Part shown: positions 45,621 to 58,332 of the stretch, piece after piece
Numbering within the stretch: the first letter of the stretch is position 1
How the letters are laid out: the number at the start of each line of letters is the position of its first letter
Assembly: GCA_903870165.1 (NCBI GenBank)
Contig: CAIQBW010000012.1
Location: 62,001 to 126,000, forward strand
Direction of reading: 5' to 3'
DNA length: 64,000 nt
From: an uncultured Methylophilaceae bacterium
GTDB taxonomy: Bacteria; Pseudomonadota; Gammaproteobacteria; Burkholderiales; Methylophilaceae
Program-made: the position numbers and the translations under genes
The notes under the pieces: model-generated
Seen by the model: the letters and a program-made list of their open reading frames with translations, nothing else
What the model was told of the DNA's origin: nothing
Databases searched by the model: none

Positions 45621-46799
45621 TTAATCTGCTTGTTTACGTAAAAATGCTGGGATGTCATATTCCTCAATCCCATCTTTTTTCATCGCATCCACTTGGGCAC
45701 GACGACCGCTATTTTGTGTAAACACAGCAGGCTCATCATCGTCCATGAAGCCAACATTGCCAGCGCCGGTGTAGATTGGTTGGTTGGTTGTACCATCACG
45801 TACTACTGGCGTAGTCATCACGAGTTTTGGTTTTTGTTGCGCACCAACACCATTCAAGCCTGTCGCAACCATCGTTACACGCAAGCCATCACCGATGCTC
45901 TCATCAAATACGTTGCCCACAATCACAGTTGCTTCATCCGCAGTGAATGAGCGAATTGTGTTCATTACATCGTAATATTCTTTCATTTTGAAAGAGTGAC
46001 TTGCAGTAATGTTCACCAAAACACCGCGTGCATTCGCTAAGTTGACGTTCTCTAGCAATGGGCTTGCAACCGCTTGTTCAGCTGCCAATACCGCACGATC
46101 TGGACCTGTAGCTACCGCAGAACCCATCATTGCCATGCCCATTTCAGACATCACTGTGCGCACATCAGCAAAGTCAACGTTGACCAAACCTGGGCAATTA
46201 ATAATTTCGGCAATGCCTGAAACAGCGTTATGAAGTACATCGTTAGCTGCTTTAAAAGCATCGGTAAATGTCACATCATCGCCCAGCACTTCCATCAATT
46301 TGTCATTAGGGATAATGATAAGAGAGTCAACATGCTTTGATAGTTCTTCCAAACCATCCGTTGCGACCTTGCCGCGCTTGCCTTCAAATGCGAATGGTTT
46401 AGTCACCACTGCAACTGTCAAAATACCCATTTCTTTCGCAACTTCAGCAACGATAGGGGCTGCACCAGTACCTGTACCGCCACCCATGCCAGCAGTGATG
46501 AATAACATATCAGCGCCATCAATCACTTCCGCGATGCGGTCACGGTCCTCTAAAGCAGCTTCTCGGCCGATTTCAGGTTTAGCACCTGCACCCAGACCCT
46601 TTGTGATGTCCATACCAATTTGCAGTACAGTCTTCGCTTGGCTTTTTTTCAGCGCTTGCATGTCGGTGTTCGCACAAATAAATTCTACGCCGCCAACGTT
46701 TTTTGCAATCATGTGCTCGACAGCGTTACCGCCGCAACCACCCACACCAATGACCTTAATGACGGCTTCTTGGTTTTCGTTATCCATAATTTCAAACAT
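45621..46799 (-). CDS. ftsZ: Cell division protein FtsZ
   Basis: KVIGVGGCGGNAVEHMI, GMGGGTGTGAAPIVA, C-terminal EEYDIPAFLRKQAD. Confidence 0.99.
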   Translation of the reverse strand: MFEIMDNENQEAVIKVIGVGGCGGNAVEHMIAKNVGGVEFICANTDMQALKKSQAKTVLQIGMDITKGLGAGAKPEIGREAALEDRDRIAEVIDGADMLFITAGMGGGTGTGAAPIVAEVAKEMGILTVAVVTKPFAFEGKRGKVATDGLEELSKHVDSLIIIPNDKLMEVLGDDVTFTDAFKAANDVLHNAVSGIAEIINCPGLVNVDFADVRTVMSEMGMAMMGSAVATGPDRAVLAAEQAVASPLLENVNLANARGVLVNITASHSFKMKEYYDVMNTIRSFTADEATVIVGNVFDESIGDGLRVTMVATGLNGVGAQQKPKLVMTTPVVRDGTTNQPIYTGAGNVGFMDDDEPAVFTQNSGRRAQVDAMKKDGIEEYDIPAFLRKQAD

Positions 46800-46871
46800 T
46801 GTATTTCTCCTTGATATCTGCCTAAACTAAATTACTTCTGCCTTTATTACTTTTACTACCACTACCTACTA

Positions 46872-48110
46872 CTAAAAATTACCTTGAAACCAACTCTTCA
46901 TCCGTTCGAGAATCCTACCGAATGAATTCGCATCCAAGCTCACTTGAATCTGTTGTGCGACTTGGCGCTTGCCTATCAACAACAAACCTACACCTGTTGC
47001 ATAGCGCGGATTACTTACTACTTCTGACAAACCACCTACGTATCTTGGCAAACCTAGACGAACTGGCATGTGGAAAATCTCCTCACCCAACTCAACCATG
47101 CCTTTCATCATTGCTGAACCACCTGTAATCACGATGCCTGAAGCAATCATCTCTTCTAAACCGCTACGGCGTAATTCAGCCAATACGAACTCATACAACT
47201 CCACCACACGGGGCTCAATCACTTCAGCCAAGGTTTGAACTGAAAGCTGGCGGCCTTCACGACCATCGGTGCCTTGCACTTCAACCACTTCACGGGGATC
47301 TGCTAGTTGTCTTAAGGCACAACCGTGTTTAATCTTGATGTCTTCAGCGGATTGCGTTGGTGTTCTTAACGCGACTGCAACGTCATTAGTGATTTGATCC
47401 CCTGCAATAGGTATGACTGCCGTATGACGAATCGCACCTTGCTTGAACACAGCAATATCTGTTGTCCCTCCGCCGATATCCACCAAACAAACGCCTAATT
47501 CTTTTTCATCTTCTGTCAGCACTGCTTCACTAGAAGCCAAAGGCTGAAGAATCAAATCTGTCACTTCTAAACCGCAACGCTTAATACTCTTGACGATGTT
47601 TTGCGCAGCGGCAACAGCGCCAGTCACAATATGAACCTTCACCTCCAGCTTCATGCCGCTCATGCCAAGCGGCTCACGCACGTCTTCCTGACCGTCAATG
47701 ATGTATTCTTGTGTAAGAATATGCAGAATCTGCTGGTCTGAAGGCAAAGCAATCGCTTGCGCAGTTTCAATCACACGCGCCACATCAGCCTGCGTCACCT
47801 CAGCATCTTTAATCTTCACCATTCCCCGTGCATTAATACTTTGCACATGGCTGCCAGCAATCCCTGTAAATGCATTCTTAATCGTGCAATCAGCCATCAG
47901 CTCAGCTTCTTCAATCGCACGTTGAATCGCGTTCACTGTCGAATCAATGTTAATCACTACGCCCTTTTTAAGACCGCGTGAGACGTGTTGTCCGAGGCCA
48001 ATGACATTCATACTTCCATCAGCCATCAACTCTGCCACGATTGCGACAACTTTAGATGTGCCAATATCTAAGCCAATAATGAGGTTTTTCTCTTCTTTAG
48101 CTCTACTCAT
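46872..48110 (-). CDS. ftsA: Cell division protein FtsA
   Basis: LIIGLDIGTSKVVAIVAEL, VDIGGGTTDIAVFKQGAIRHTAVIPIAGDQIT. Confidence 0.98.
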   Translation of the reverse strand: MSRAKEEKNLIIGLDIGTSKVVAIVAELMADGSMNVIGLGQHVSRGLKKGVVINIDSTVNAIQRAIEEAELMADCTIKNAFTGIAGSHVQSINARGMVKIKDAEVTQADVARVIETAQAIALPSDQQILHILTQEYIIDGQEDVREPLGMSGMKLEVKVHIVTGAVAAAQNIVKSIKRCGLEVTDLILQPLASSEAVLTEDEKELGVCLVDIGGGTTDIAVFKQGAIRHTAVIPIAGDQITNDVAVALRTPTQSAEDIKIKHGCALRQLADPREVVEVQGTDGREGRQLSVQTLAEVIEPRVVELYEFVLAELRRSGLEEMIASGIVITGGSAMMKGMVELGEEIFHMPVRLGLPRYVGGLSEVVSNPRYATGVGLLLIGKRQVAQQIQVSLDANSFGRILERMKSWFQGNF

Positions 48111-48174
48111 CGTGTTTCTCCACTTTTCTTAATTCAGTTCTATTCATGCTGGTTAATAATTTATCTTGCTTAAA

Positions 48175-49050
48175 CTAGGCTTTAGTCTTTTTCACTTCAA
48201 TCTTCTTTAAATCCGGCTTTTTAATCTCTTTATTGCTTTGTTCTTTTTTAACTGGCGCTTTTTTGCCAGCTTCTTTTTTAGGTTCGCTCTTACCGTTATG
48301 TTGACTTTGCTCTTTAGGCTCTAAGGCTACAGCTGCAGGCTTAAATGCTGCCAATGCCATTGGGCTTCTCACTGCAAAACCACTTGGATAGCGCAAATCC
48401 ACATATTTCAAGTCGCCTTTCAAGCCCGCATAGGTTTTGCTATACACCTGCATAAAGCGTGCAAGGCGCATATCCATCTTTTCGCGACCAAGTGAAATCA
48501 CCATGCCTGTATTGGTCGTTACCTGCCAAGAGCGTCTTGGCGTCAACGTCACTTCCGTTAATTTCATTTTCATTGGCAAAATTAACTCGCCAAACTCAGC
48601 GTAATGTTCAGCCACTTCTTTTACGCCATCCCCTGGGCCATAAAATACTGGTAAATCAGCATCTGAGGCCGCATGAAACAACTCACCATGCGTGTTCACC
48701 AATGCAATATTTCCCCAACGCGCCAAGGCTTGATGCTCCTCAATCACCACTTCCAATCGATTAGGCCATCGTCTTCTCACACTCACCGTTCTAGCCCAAG
48801 GAAGTTTCTCAAAGGCTTCACGTGTCTTCACTAAATTCACTGTAAAAAAGTTACCTTGCAAATAACGGCCAGAAATTAATTTCACTTGCTCGCGTGTCAC
48901 ATGTTTCAGTTCACCCTCTACTCGCACTTCATTGAGTGGGAAAATCGGCAAATGGACCACAATGAAAAGAGCACCGTACATAAATAGTACAAATGCAAAT
49001 GCAAACAACACGTTTGCAATCCAATTCAAAATATTGGGTTTATCCCACAC
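48175..49050 (-). CDS. ftsQ: Cell division protein FtsQ with Lys-rich C-terminal tail
   Basis: N-terminal TM, POTRA-like region [31 protein letters not shown]; position between ddlB and ftsA. Confidence 0.95.
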   Translation of the reverse strand: MWDKPNILNWIANVLFAFAFVLFMYGALFIVVHLPIFPLNEVRVEGELKHVTREQVKLISGRYLQGNFFTVNLVKTREAFEKLPWARTVSVRRRWPNRLEVVIEEHQALARWGNIALVNTHGELFHAASDADLPVFYGPGDGVKEVAEHYAEFGELILPMKMKLTEVTLTPRRSWQVTTNTGMVISLGREKMDMRLARFMQVYSKTYAGLKGDLKYVDLRYPSGFAVRSPMALAAFKPAAVALEPKEQSQHNGKSEPKKEAGKKAPVKKEQSNKEIKKPDLKKIEVKKTKA

Positions 49051-49972
49051 GTACTTTTGCTCCGTGCTGTTTAATCGCCAATGTCAAAATGCGTTTCACT
49101 AATTCAGCAAATGGAATACCTGCTGCTTTTGCAGCCATCGGCACCAAGCTGTGGTCTGTCATCCCAGGGCTCGTATTCACTTCCAAAAAGTAATGTCTTC
49201 CTGATTCATCCATCAAGAAATCCACACGACCCCAGCCTGTGCCACCGATTGCCTTAAATGCCTGCAAGGCCTCTGCCTGTATCTTGGCTTCTTGGTCTTT
49301 TGGCAAACCACACGGGCATAAATACTGCGTGTCATCACGCAAATACTTTGCTTCAAAATCATAAAACTCATTAGCAGGAACGATCCGCACAATCGGCAAT
49401 ACTTGGTCGCCTAGAATTCCAACGGTATACTCACCACCACCCACAAACTGCTCGGCAATGACAAGCGGGTCTGATTTAGCCGCCAACTCATAAGCAGCTT
49501 TCAAATCCCCCGCCACTTTTACCTTGCTAATTCCAATACTTGAGCCTTCGTTGGCTGGTTTTACAAAGAGCGGCAATCCTAGCTTTTCCTCAATCACTGC
49601 AAAATCAGAATCAGCACTCACCACTTCAAATGCAGGCGTTGTCACGCCTGCTGCATGCCAAATTAACTTAGTACGCCACTTGTCCATCCCAATAGCTGAA
49701 GCCATCACGCTAGAGCCTGTATATGGAATGCCAAATAACTCCAAAACCCCTTGCATGGTGCCATCCTCACCGAAACGGCCATGAAGAGAGATAAAGGCAG
49801 CATCAAATTGTTCTAAGTCATGCAATGGTCGAGTCGCTGGGTCAAATGGCTCCGCATCTATTCCTTGCGCTTGCAAAGCGGCTAAAACAGCTAAGCCGCT
49901 CTTAAGCGAGACTTCACGCTCGCCTGATTTGCCGCCCAATAAAACCGCTACTTTTCCAAATGTGTTACTCAT
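49040..49972 (-). CDS. ddlB: D-alanine--D-alanine ligase
   Basis: [58 protein letters not shown]. Confidence 0.98.
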   Translation of the reverse strand: MSNTFGKVAVLLGGKSGEREVSLKSGLAVLAALQAQGIDAEPFDPATRPLHDLEQFDAAFISLHGRFGEDGTMQGVLELFGIPYTGSSVMASAIGMDKWRTKLIWHAAGVTTPAFEVVSADSDFAVIEEKLGLPLFVKPANEGSSIGISKVKVAGDLKAAYELAAKSDPLVIAEQFVGGGEYTVGILGDQVLPIVRIVPANEFYDFEAKYLRDDTQYLCPCGLPKDQEAKIQAEALQAFKAIGGTGWGRVDFLMDESGRHYFLEVNTSPGMTDHSLVPMAAKAAGIPFAELVKRILTLAIKQHGAKVRVG

Positions 49973-50877
49973 GCTTTTCCACTCACTTTTTCACCCAACA
50001 CATGCACTTCTTGGCGCAAGCTAATTCCAAACTTCTCTTTTACTGTCTCACGCATTAGCGCAATTAATTGCTCAATATCTTCAGCACTTGCATCGCCCAA
50101 GTTCACAATAAAATTGGCATGCTTTTCCGAAATCTGTGCGCCGCCAATTTTGTGGCCTTTTAAGCCACAAGCCTCAATCAATCGTGCCGCATAATCACCT
50201 TCTGGATTACGGAAGGTTGAGCCTGCGTTTGGTAAATTAAGCGGCTGCGTCGCTAATCTTTTGGCTAGTAAAGCTTTAATCTTTTCCTCAGACGCTTCAG
50301 CATCCCCAGCTGATAACTCAAACCAAGCACCGACAAACCATTCTTTTGCTACTGGCATAGCAACATGGCGATATGTCGCAACGAATTCATCCGCATTTCG
50401 TTCATGCACCAAGCCTTTAGCATCAATCGTTAGCACGCGTTTAACGCTGTCCCAAGTTTCGCCACCATGACAGCCGGCATTCATCGCCAAAGCACCACCT
50501 ACCGTACCAGGAATACCAGCCCAAAATTCGCCACCTTGTTTGGCTTGTTTTGCGGTAAAACGTGCCAACTTAGCACACGTCACACCAGCATCTGAATAGA
50601 CTAAATCACCTTCCATTTGTAAGGTGTTGAGTGCGTTATGAAGCACCACCACCGTACCGCGTACCCCTGCATCTCTTACCAATAAATTCGAACCCAAGCC
50701 CACAAAATGAATTGGCTCATTGGCATCTAAACTTTGTAAGAAAGCACTTAAATCATCCAAGCTCGCAGGAATATATAAACGATCCGCTTTGCCGCCCACG
50801 CGCCAGCTGTTGTAACGAGTCATAGGCTCGTTCAACAACAAACTTCCTTGTGCTGGAGCTTGGGCCATTACTTGCAT
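49969..50877 (-). CDS. murB: UDP-N-acetylenolpyruvoylglucosamine reductase
   Basis: [51 protein letters not shown]. Confidence 0.98.
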   Translation of the reverse strand: MQVMAQAPAQGSLLLNEPMTRYNSWRVGGKADRLYIPASLDDLSAFLQSLDANEPIHFVGLGSNLLVRDAGVRGTVVVLHNALNTLQMEGDLVYSDAGVTCAKLARFTAKQAKQGGEFWAGIPGTVGGALAMNAGCHGGETWDSVKRVLTIDAKGLVHERNADEFVATYRHVAMPVAKEWFVGAWFELSAGDAEASEEKIKALLAKRLATQPLNLPNAGSTFRNPEGDYAARLIEACGLKGHKIGGAQISEKHANFIVNLGDASAEDIEQLIALMRETVKEKFGISLRQEVHVLGEKVSGKA

Positions 50878-52262
50878 AAATCCCTTGTTAAACTTGCCAC
50901 TTGGCCAATTGAACCGGCTCCCATGACAATCACCACATCCGCGTCTTGCACAGTGTTCACAATCGCTTGCGGTAATTCAGTCGTCGTTTCTACAAAGAGT
51001 GGCTCCACCTTCCCCGTCACGCGAACTGCACGAACCAACGAGCGGCCATCTGCGGCTACGATTGGGGCTTCACCAGCTGAATAAACTTCAGTAAGCAAAA
51101 CAGCATCTGCGCTTGAAAGCACTTTTACAAAATCTTCAAAACAATCACGTGTTCTTGTAAAACGATGTGGCTGGAAAGCAAGCACCAAACGTCGGTTAGG
51201 AAATGCACCGCGTGCAGCCGCGATCACCGCCTGCATTTCTACTGGGTGATGGCCATAATCATCAATCAATGTAAATGTGCCGCCGGCTGGTGCTTTAACT
51301 TCGCCATAGCGCTCAAAACGACGACCCACACCTTTAAATTCTTTAAGCGCTTTAATCATCGCGGCATCAGGCACATTGAGTTCACTAGCAATCGCAATGG
51401 CCGCCAAGGCATTGAGTACATAGTGTTTACCAGGCAAATTCAACGTCACATCAAATTCTGTTGTCACCCCATTAATACGCTGTACGGTAAAGCGCATTTG
51501 GCCGTTATCCGCAATGACATTAATCGCTCTAACACGCGCAGCATCACTGAAGCCATAAGTCATGACAGGCTTGGTGATGCGCGGCAAAATTTCACGGATA
51601 TTGGCATCATCCACACATACCACTGCCATACCCCAAAACGGCAATTGCTGAACAAAATCCACAAATGCGGTTTTAAGCTTGTCGAAGCTATGCTCGTAAG
51701 TGTCCATATGGTCAGCATCTATATTGGTGACCACCGCCATCACTGGGGTTAGGTGCAAGAATGAAGCATCAGACTCATCTGCCTCAGCCACGATATATTC
51801 ACCCGTTCCTAGTTTTGCGTTAGCATTCGCTGATTCCAACTTACCCCCAATTACATAGGTTGGATCCATACCCGCTTCAGCTAAGATGCTAGCAATCAAA
51901 CTCGTTGTCGTCGTTTTTCCATGCGTACCCGCCACTGCGATTCCCTGTCTAAAGCGCATCAATTCAGCCAACATTAATGCACGTGGCACGACTGGAATGC
52001 CCCGCAAACGGGCTTCTTTAACTTCAGGATTGGCTTCATTAACAGCACTCGAAACTACAACGACATCTGCGTCCGTCAAATTCTCTTTTTGATGGCCTTG
52101 GTAAACCTTTGCACCAGCCGCTTCCAACCTCGCAGTCACATTGTTACTTGCCAAATCAGAGCCAGTGACGTTGAACCCTAAGTTCACGAGCACTTCAGCA
52201 ATACCGCTCATGCCTGAGCCACCGATACCGATAAAATGAATATTCTTCACTTTATGTTTCAT
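50868..52262 (-). CDS. murC: UDP-N-acetylmuramate--L-alanine ligase
   Basis: [48 protein letters not shown]; start set at 52262. Confidence 0.98.
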   Translation of the reverse strand: MKHKVKNIHFIGIGGSGMSGIAEVLVNLGFNVTGSDLASNNVTARLEAAGAKVYQGHQKENLTDADVVVVSSAVNEANPEVKEARLRGIPVVPRALMLAELMRFRQGIAVAGTHGKTTTTSLIASILAEAGMDPTYVIGGKLESANANAKLGTGEYIVAEADESDASFLHLTPVMAVVTNIDADHMDTYEHSFDKLKTAFVDFVQQLPFWGMAVVCVDDANIREILPRITKPVMTYGFSDAARVRAINVIADNGQMRFTVQRINGVTTEFDVTLNLPGKHYVLNALAAIAIASELNVPDAAMIKALKEFKGVGRRFERYGEVKAPAGGTFTLIDDYGHHPVEMQAVIAAARGAFPNRRLVLAFQPHRFTRTRDCFEDFVKVLSSADAVLLTEVYSAGEAPIVAADGRSLVRAVRVTGKVEPLFVETTTELPQAIVNTVQDADVVIVMGAGSIGQVASLTRDLCK

Positions 52263-53323
52263 GCGGCCACCTCCATACAAATATTTGCAACATCAATCGT
52301 GGCTGTAGGCTTGCCTAAAGCACGCGCTTTATTTGCCATGCTTAAACAATTATCACGTGTTAATGTCATCAAAATATTCACTAGTTTCTCTACCGTTAAT
52401 TCTTTTTGTTGTACTAGAAATGCCGCTTCATGTTCTGCCAAGTAGGCTGCATTTGTAGTTTGATGGTCGTCCACCGCAAAAGGAAATGGCACCAATAAAC
52501 TACCCAATCCAACGACTGATAACTCAGCAACTGTCATTGCACCTGCACGGCAAATCACAAAATCTGCCCATGCATACATATCGGCCATGTTCTCAATAAA
52601 TGCTCGGCATTCCGCCACTACGCCGTGTTTTACATAATTACTTTGCAATGCCTCAATGTGCTTAGTACCAGCTTGGTGAATGACATGAGGTCTTGCCTCT
52701 GCGGGGATTGCAGAAAGAGCTTGAGGAATTAAGTCATTCAATGCTTGCGCACCTAGACTGCCGCCCACCACCAAAACTCTTAACGCGCCTTTATGCATAG
52801 AGAGTCGCATTTCTGGTTCAGCCAATTCAGTAATATCTACGCGTACTGGATTTCCGATCACTTTGGCTTTACTCAGCGCATTCGGAAAAGCAGCCAATAC
52901 ACGAGTTGCGATTTTTGCCATCAATTTATTGGTTAAGCCTGCCACTGAATTTTGCTCATGGATCACTAGTGGCTTAGCCAGCAAACGAGCAATCAAACCG
53001 CCAGGGAAAGCTGCAAAACCACCCATCCCAAGGACAACATTTGGCTGATAGTGACGGATCGCTTGATAGCTTTGGCTCAAGGCTTTTGCCAAGGCAATTG
53101 GCAACAACATCCAGCCCAATAAACCTTTACCACGAACACCTTGCATGGTCATCATGGCTTTTTGATAGCCTTTGCCTTCTATCAAACGGTTTTCCATACC
53201 ACCGTCAGTCGCAAGCCAAACAATATTCCAGCCCTGTGCTTTCAAATAGTCAGCCACCGCCATCGCTGGATAAACATGCCCACCGGTTCCACCTGCCATG
53301 ACCATAAGCGTTTTGGTACTCAT
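52259..53323 (-). CDS. murG: Undecaprenyl-PP-MurNAc-pentapeptide GlcNAc transferase
   Basis: [44 protein letters not shown]. Confidence 0.98.
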   Translation of the reverse strand: MSTKTLMVMAGGTGGHVYPAMAVADYLKAQGWNIVWLATDGGMENRLIEGKGYQKAMMTMQGVRGKGLLGWMLLPIALAKALSQSYQAIRHYQPNVVLGMGGFAAFPGGLIARLLAKPLVIHEQNSVAGLTNKLMAKIATRVLAAFPNALSKAKVIGNPVRVDITELAEPEMRLSMHKGALRVLVVGGSLGAQALNDLIPQALSAIPAEARPHVIHQAGTKHIEALQSNYVKHGVVAECRAFIENMADMYAWADFVICRAGAMTVAELSVVGLGSLLVPFPFAVDDHQTTNAAYLAEHEAAFLVQQKELTVEKLVNILMTLTRDNCLSMANKARALGKPTATIDVANICMEVAA

Positions 53324-54483
53324 ACTTGAATACCCTTAAACAAACGTTTATTTTCCCAATCAATACGGAGCAATACCGCCATCGCGACACAATTTGCCAA
53401 AATACCCGTGCCTCCAAAAGACAGTAGCGGTAAGGTCAAGCCCTTGGTTGGCAAAAGTCCCATGTTCACGCCCATATTGATGATGCTTTCTACGCCCATC
53501 CAAATACCAATCCCTTGCGCCAATAAAGCAGAGAAAAACTGTTCATTGCTCACTGCCTCTTTTGCAATTTTGAAAGAGCGTACGACTATCCATGCGAACA
53601 AACCGACTAAGACAGCTACACCTGCAAAACCTAACTCTTCAGCAATCACTGCCAATAAGAAGTCGGTATGCGCCTCTGGCAAATACATTAACTTTTCTAC
53701 ACTGCCGCCCAAGCCAACCCCTAACCACTCTCCACGTCCAAAGGCAATTAAAGCGTGGGTGAGTTGATAGCCCTTACCAAAAGGGTCTGCCCACGGATCC
53801 ATATAACCGACAATTCGTTGTAAGCGATATGGCGAAGTTTTAATTAAAATAATGAAGCCAAAAAATAGCAAAATCAGTAGCCCAACAAAGATGCGATAGT
53901 TAATGCCCCCCAACCATAAAATGGCGATTGAAATTGAAGCAATCACTACAAACGCACCAAAGTCTGGCTCCATCAACAATAAACCACCAACCAAGAGCAT
54001 CACACCTAACATCGGCAAGAACCCATGTTTAAAGCTATCCATCAATGCGGCCTTGCGTGTGGTGTAATCAGCCACATATACCGCCGCTAAAAACTTCATA
54101 AATTCCGAAGGCTGAATTTGGAACAACACCAACTTAATCCAACGACGACTCCCCAACACTTTGTGTCCAATCCCTGGCACAAGAACCAAAGCCAACATGC
54201 CAAGGCCAATTAAAAACAACAATGGCGCTGATTTCTGCCAGATACGCGTTGGTACTTGGAAGGCAATCCCGCCAGCAACCAAACCTGCCACTAAAAAGCC
54301 TGCATGGCGCACCAAGTAATAAGATGCTTGATGATGCGTAATAGATTTTCCTTCAGCCCATGAAATTGAAGCGGAATAAACCATCACCATGCCGAACGCC
54401 AGCAAAATCAGAGTGACCCAAAGCAACGCTTGGTCATAGCTTTCGCCCGTGATTTTGTTGCGATTATTTAGCATCGGCATCAT
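53320..54483 (-). CDS. ftsW: Septal peptidoglycan polymerase FtsW
   Basis: SEDS protein: [50 protein letters not shown]. Confidence 0.97.
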   Translation of the reverse strand: MMPMLNNRNKITGESYDQALLWVTLILLAFGMVMVYSASISWAEGKSITHHQASYYLVRHAGFLVAGLVAGGIAFQVPTRIWQKSAPLLFLIGLGMLALVLVPGIGHKVLGSRRWIKLVLFQIQPSEFMKFLAAVYVADYTTRKAALMDSFKHGFLPMLGVMLLVGGLLLMEPDFGAFVVIASISIAILWLGGINYRIFVGLLILLFFGFIILIKTSPYRLQRIVGYMDPWADPFGKGYQLTHALIAFGRGEWLGVGLGGSVEKLMYLPEAHTDFLLAVIAEELGFAGVAVLVGLFAWIVVRSFKIAKEAVSNEQFFSALLAQGIGIWMGVESIINMGVNMGLLPTKGLTLPLLSFGGTGILANCVAMAVLLRIDWENKRLFKGIQV

Positions 54484-55862
54484 GCGGCGATTCCCTTGCT
54501 GGGAAGCGCTTTGACGCTTTGTACAAAGACCTCTGCACGGTGAACATAATTGCGGAACATGTCGAAACTAGCGCAAGCTGGAGATAGCAGTACTGCATCA
54601 CCCGCTTTAGCCAAGTCATATGCTATTTTCACTGCCGCTTCTAAACTTTCAGCGTTTATCAAATCAACTTCTGTTCCACTTAAAGCAGTTTCAATCTGCG
54701 GCGCATCACGACCAATCAACACTACCGCACGGGCATTTTTTTGCACAATTTCAGCCAAAGGCGAGAAGTCTTGACCCTTGCCATCACCACCCGCAATTAA
54801 CACAATCTTCTTAGCATCATTTGGCGCCACTAAACCTTGAAGCGCCGCATAAGTCGCACCAACATTGGTGCCTTTTGAATCATCATAAAAAGCAACATTT
54901 TCAATATCTGCGACCCATTCAACACGGTGTGGCAAGCCTTTGTATTCACGTAAGGCCTTAATCATGGCAACTTGCGGCACATCAATCGCTTCACACAGCG
55001 CCATTGCCGCCAAGGCATTCGCAGCGTTATGCAAACCTGCAATTTTCATTTCGGTTGTTGCTAACAATGCTTTTGAACCACGAGTAAGTTGGGTAATATT
55101 TGCTCGTGTAGTCAAGCCAAAATCGTTGTCATTCGTAGCTTCATCAACACCAAATGTCACAACATTACGCCCTTGCAAGGCCATACCCATGCTCCAAGCA
55201 TCTTGGCGGTTAAGTACTTGCACGCCACGACCAAAAAACACACGCGCTTTCGCTTGGGCGTAGTCATCAAGTCCGTTATAACGATCCATGTGGTCTTCGC
55301 TAATATTAAGCACCGTTGCAGCATCCGCATTTAATGACGATGTGGTTTCAAGTTGAAAGCTAGAAAGTTCCAATACATAAACATCTGGCACATCGCCATC
55401 TAATGTATCGAGCACTGGCACGCCAATATTTCCCGCCACCTCTGTTTGCAATCCTGCAGACTTGCACATCTCGCCTACTAAAGTCGTCACAGTGCTTTTG
55501 CCATTTGCACCTGTAATTGCAATAATCTTTGCGCTAGCAGGTTTGTATTGTGCGAACAATTCAACGTCACCCACCACTGGCACTCCGCGCATAATCGCAG
55601 CTTGCACCATGGGCTCTGCCATTGGCACGCCTGGGCTAATAACGATTAATTCTGCATTCTTAAACACGGCTTCAGCAAATGCCCCTGTATGTAATTTCAC
55701 GCTTGGCAATTCAGCTTCAAGCGTCGCAACTCTTGGTGGGTTTTCACGTGTATCGGCAACAGACAAACAAGCGCCTTGGCGATGAAGCCAACGCAATGCC
55801 GAAAGCCCCGTGTCACCGAGGCCTAGCACTAACACCTGTTTGTCATGCAATTCGAGTTTCAT
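54480..55862 (-). CDS. murD: UDP-N-acetylmuramoylalanine--D-glutamate ligase
   Basis: [34 protein letters not shown]; start set at 55862 (4-nt overlap with mraY). Confidence 0.97.
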   Translation of the reverse strand: MKLELHDKQVLVLGLGDTGLSALRWLHRQGACLSVADTRENPPRVATLEAELPSVKLHTGAFAEAVFKNAELIVISPGVPMAEPMVQAAIMRGVPVVGDVELFAQYKPASAKIIAITGANGKSTVTTLVGEMCKSAGLQTEVAGNIGVPVLDTLDGDVPDVYVLELSSFQLETTSSLNADAATVLNISEDHMDRYNGLDDYAQAKARVFFGRGVQVLNRQDAWSMGMALQGRNVVTFGVDEATNDNDFGLTTRANITQLTRGSKALLATTEMKIAGLHNAANALAAMALCEAIDVPQVAMIKALREYKGLPHRVEWVADIENVAFYDDSKGTNVGATYAALQGLVAPNDAKKIVLIAGGDGKGQDFSPLAEIVQKNARAVVLIGRDAPQIETALSGTEVDLINAESLEAAVKIAYDLAKAGDAVLLSPACASFDMFRNYVHRAEVFVQSVKALPSKGIAA

Positions 55863-56962
55863 CGTATTTTTAAACTCGCCAATCCAACTAACACCAACAT
55901 CATGGTAATAATCCAGAACCGCACCACCACTTGCGTTTCTTTCCATCCTTTTTGTTCATAGTGGTGATGCAAAGGCGCCATCAAAAAGATGCGCCGGCCT
56001 TCACCAAATTTCTTTTTGGTATAACGGAAATAACTGACTTGAATGGCAACCGACAATGTCTCCACTACAAACACCCCGCCCATCACAAACAAGATGATTT
56101 CTTGCCTAACAATCACGGCCACCGCACCCAATGCCGCGCCCAGCGCTAAGGCACCCACATCTCCCATAAACACTTCAGCTGGATAAGCGTTAAACCATAA
56201 AAATCCCAAACCCGCACCAGACATAGCAGCACAAAAAACAGTCAATTCACCAGCACCAGGCACATAAGGAATTCCGAGATATTTCGAGAAGAAGATGTGG
56301 CCAGTCACGTAAGCAAAAATCGCTAAAGCGGCAGAAATCATGAGCGTTGGCATTATGGCTAAACCATCCAAACCATCTGTCAAATTCACTGCATTACTAC
56401 TGCCCACCAGCACTAAATAGGTCAGTACTACAAAAACTATTGAGCTCATTGGGAATACTAAATGTTTGAAAAAAGGCACATAAAGTGTTGTCTCTGAGGG
56501 CAGAACAGCTGTTTGTAATAAATAAACAGCCACGCCAAAACCGATGGCTGACTGCCAAAAGTATTTCGCTTTCGCTGATAAGCCTTTAGGGTTGCGATAT
56601 ACCACTTTGCGCCAATCATCGACAAAGCCGATGATGCCAAAGCCCAAGGTAGTGAATAGCACCACCCAAACGTAGCGATTACTCAAATCAGCCCAAAGCA
56701 AAGTAGAAATCGCAATCGCCACCAAAATCAATGCACCACCCATCGTTGGAGTGCCAGCTTTCACTAAGTGCGTTTTGGGGCCGTCGTCACGCACTGATTG
56801 ACCCACTTTATATTCCGTCAATTTTCGGATGAGTTTAGGTCCTACAACAAATGAAATGGCTAAAGCTGTCATCGTTGCTAAAACAGCACGAAGTGTGATG
56901 TAGTTAAACACATTAAAGCCGTGAATATCGTGCGCTAACCAGCGAGCAAGTTCTAGCAACAT
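55859..56962 (-). CDS. mraY: Phospho-MurNAc-pentapeptide translocase
   Basis: [45 protein letters not shown]. Confidence 0.98.
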   Translation of the reverse strand: MLLELARWLAHDIHGFNVFNYITLRAVLATMTALAISFVVGPKLIRKLTEYKVGQSVRDDGPKTHLVKAGTPTMGGALILVAIAISTLLWADLSNRYVWVVLFTTLGFGIIGFVDDWRKVVYRNPKGLSAKAKYFWQSAIGFGVAVYLLQTAVLPSETTLYVPFFKHLVFPMSSIVFVVLTYLVLVGSSNAVNLTDGLDGLAIMPTLMISAALAIFAYVTGHIFFSKYLGIPYVPGAGELTVFCAAMSGAGLGFLWFNAYPAEVFMGDVGALALGAALGAVAVIVRQEIILFVMGGVFVVETLSVAIQVSYFRYTKKKFGEGRRIFLMAPLHHHYEQKGWKETQVVVRFWIITMMLVLVGLASLKIR

Positions 56963-58332
56963 TAGTGATTTCCCCCATTATTATTTGTTTGCGGTAGTTG
57001 GATTGCATCAACAACACGCTCCATGCGCATTGAGCGTGAACCTTTTACCAACAACGTTGCTTGAGCATTCATCATGCTTTTGAGACTTTCAACCAAAGTA
57101 TCTAACGTTTCAAAATGTGCTGCATTTTCCCCAAAGGCAATCACGGCATTTTTAGTTAATGCGCCTAATGCAAAAAACTTTTCTATGCCCGCTGTTTTTG
57201 CATAAGCACCAATTTCTGCATGCATACTTGCTGCGTCAGCACCTAGTTCAGCCATGTCCCCCATGACAAAAACACGCTCACCAGCACTCGCTTTAAGCAC
57301 ATCAATTGCAGCTTTCATCGACATTGGATTTGCGTTGTAGGTATCATCAATCACTTTCGCCCCCGCAAAACCTTGTTTGACTTGCAGGCGACATTTAACG
57401 CCCGCAAACTGACTTAATCCTGTAGCAATTTTTTCTAATGAAACATTCAAAGCCAAGGCCGCTGAAGCAGCCGCCAAAGCATTACTTACATTGTGTACAC
57501 CAGGGGCTGGTAGCGAAAAATTGGCTGTACCTTTTGGTGTAATCAATTCAACAGCACTACTCGCTTCATGCAATTCATATCTCGCCGTTACATCCGCCTT
57601 TGCTTTTAAGCCAAAAGTGACTTGGTGATGGTTACTCGCTAAGCTTTTCCACAAACCAGCAAACACATCATCTGCATTAATAACCGCAGTACCTCCATCA
57701 ACTAAACCTTCAAAAATCTCACCCTTGGCGTTTGCAATTGCCTCAAGACTGCCAAGTTCACCGATGTGCGCAGTGCCCGCGTTATTGACTAAAGCGATGC
57801 TTGGCTTGGCTAAGCCCGTTAAATAAGACAACTCACCTGTATGGTTCATCCCCATTTCCAGCACTGCATATCTATGTTGCTTATCCAAATTCAGCATGGT
57901 CATCGGCAGACCTATGTCGTTATTTAAATTGCCTTGAGTAGCCAAAACACTTTCATCATTACCGGCAGCCACTTTTAAAATAGCAGCCAACATTTCTTTA
58001 ACTGTCGTTTTGCCATTGCTGCCTGTAATGGCAACCACTGGTATCTCAAACTTTGAACGCCAATATGCAGCCAAATCACCTAGCGCCAAGCGTGTATCCT
58101 TTACAACCAATGCAGGGCTGACATTTGAAGCCTTGGAAACAAGAACTGAAGATGCCCCTTGCTCTAAACTTTGCGCGGCATATTCATGCGCATCAAAATT
58201 TTCACCTTTAAGTGCAACAAATAGCTGTCCTTTTTTGATCGAACGGCTATCAGTACCTACACAGCAAAATACAACATCTGGACCAATCAGCTGACCCTGG
58301 GTTGCTAAAGCAGCTTCTGATAGACGCATCAT
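56962..58332 (-). CDS. murF: UDP-MurNAc-tripeptide--D-alanyl-D-alanine ligase
   Basis: [40 protein letters not shown]. Confidence 0.97.
   Translation of the reverse strand: MMRLSEAALATQGQLIGPDVVFCCVGTDSRSIKKGQLFVALKGENFDAHEYAAQSLEQGASSVLVSKASNVSPALVVKDTRLALGDLAAYWRSKFEIPVVAITGSNGKTTVKEMLAAILKVAAGNDESVLATQGNLNNDIGLPMTMLNLDKQHRYAVLEMGMNHTGELSYLTGLAKPSIALVNNAGTAHIGELGSLEAIANAKGEIFEGLVDGGTAVINADDVFAGLWKSLASNHHQVTFGLKAKADVTARYELHEASSAVELITPKGTANFSLPAPGVHNVSNALAAASAALALNVSLEKIATGLSQFAGVKCRLQVKQGFAGAKVIDDTYNANPMSMKAAIDVLKASAGERVFVMGDMAELGADAASMHAEIGAYAKTAGIEKFFALGALTKNAVIAFGENAAHFETLDTLVESLKSMMNAQATLLVKGSRSMRMERVVDAIQLPQTNNNGGNH

Noticed and set aside
46300-46830. 176-aa plus-strand ORF
   Set aside because: Antisense to ftsZ; repetitive low-information sequence typical of mirror ORFs
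46801-46871. Degenerate TACTAC/ACTACC repeats between ftsA and ftsZ
   Set aside because: Short low-complexity purine/pyrimidine bias in a spacer; not a clear tandem repeat or functional motif
51165-51752. 195-aa plus-strand ORF
   Set aside because: Fully antisense to murC with no homology signature; compositional shadow of the real gene
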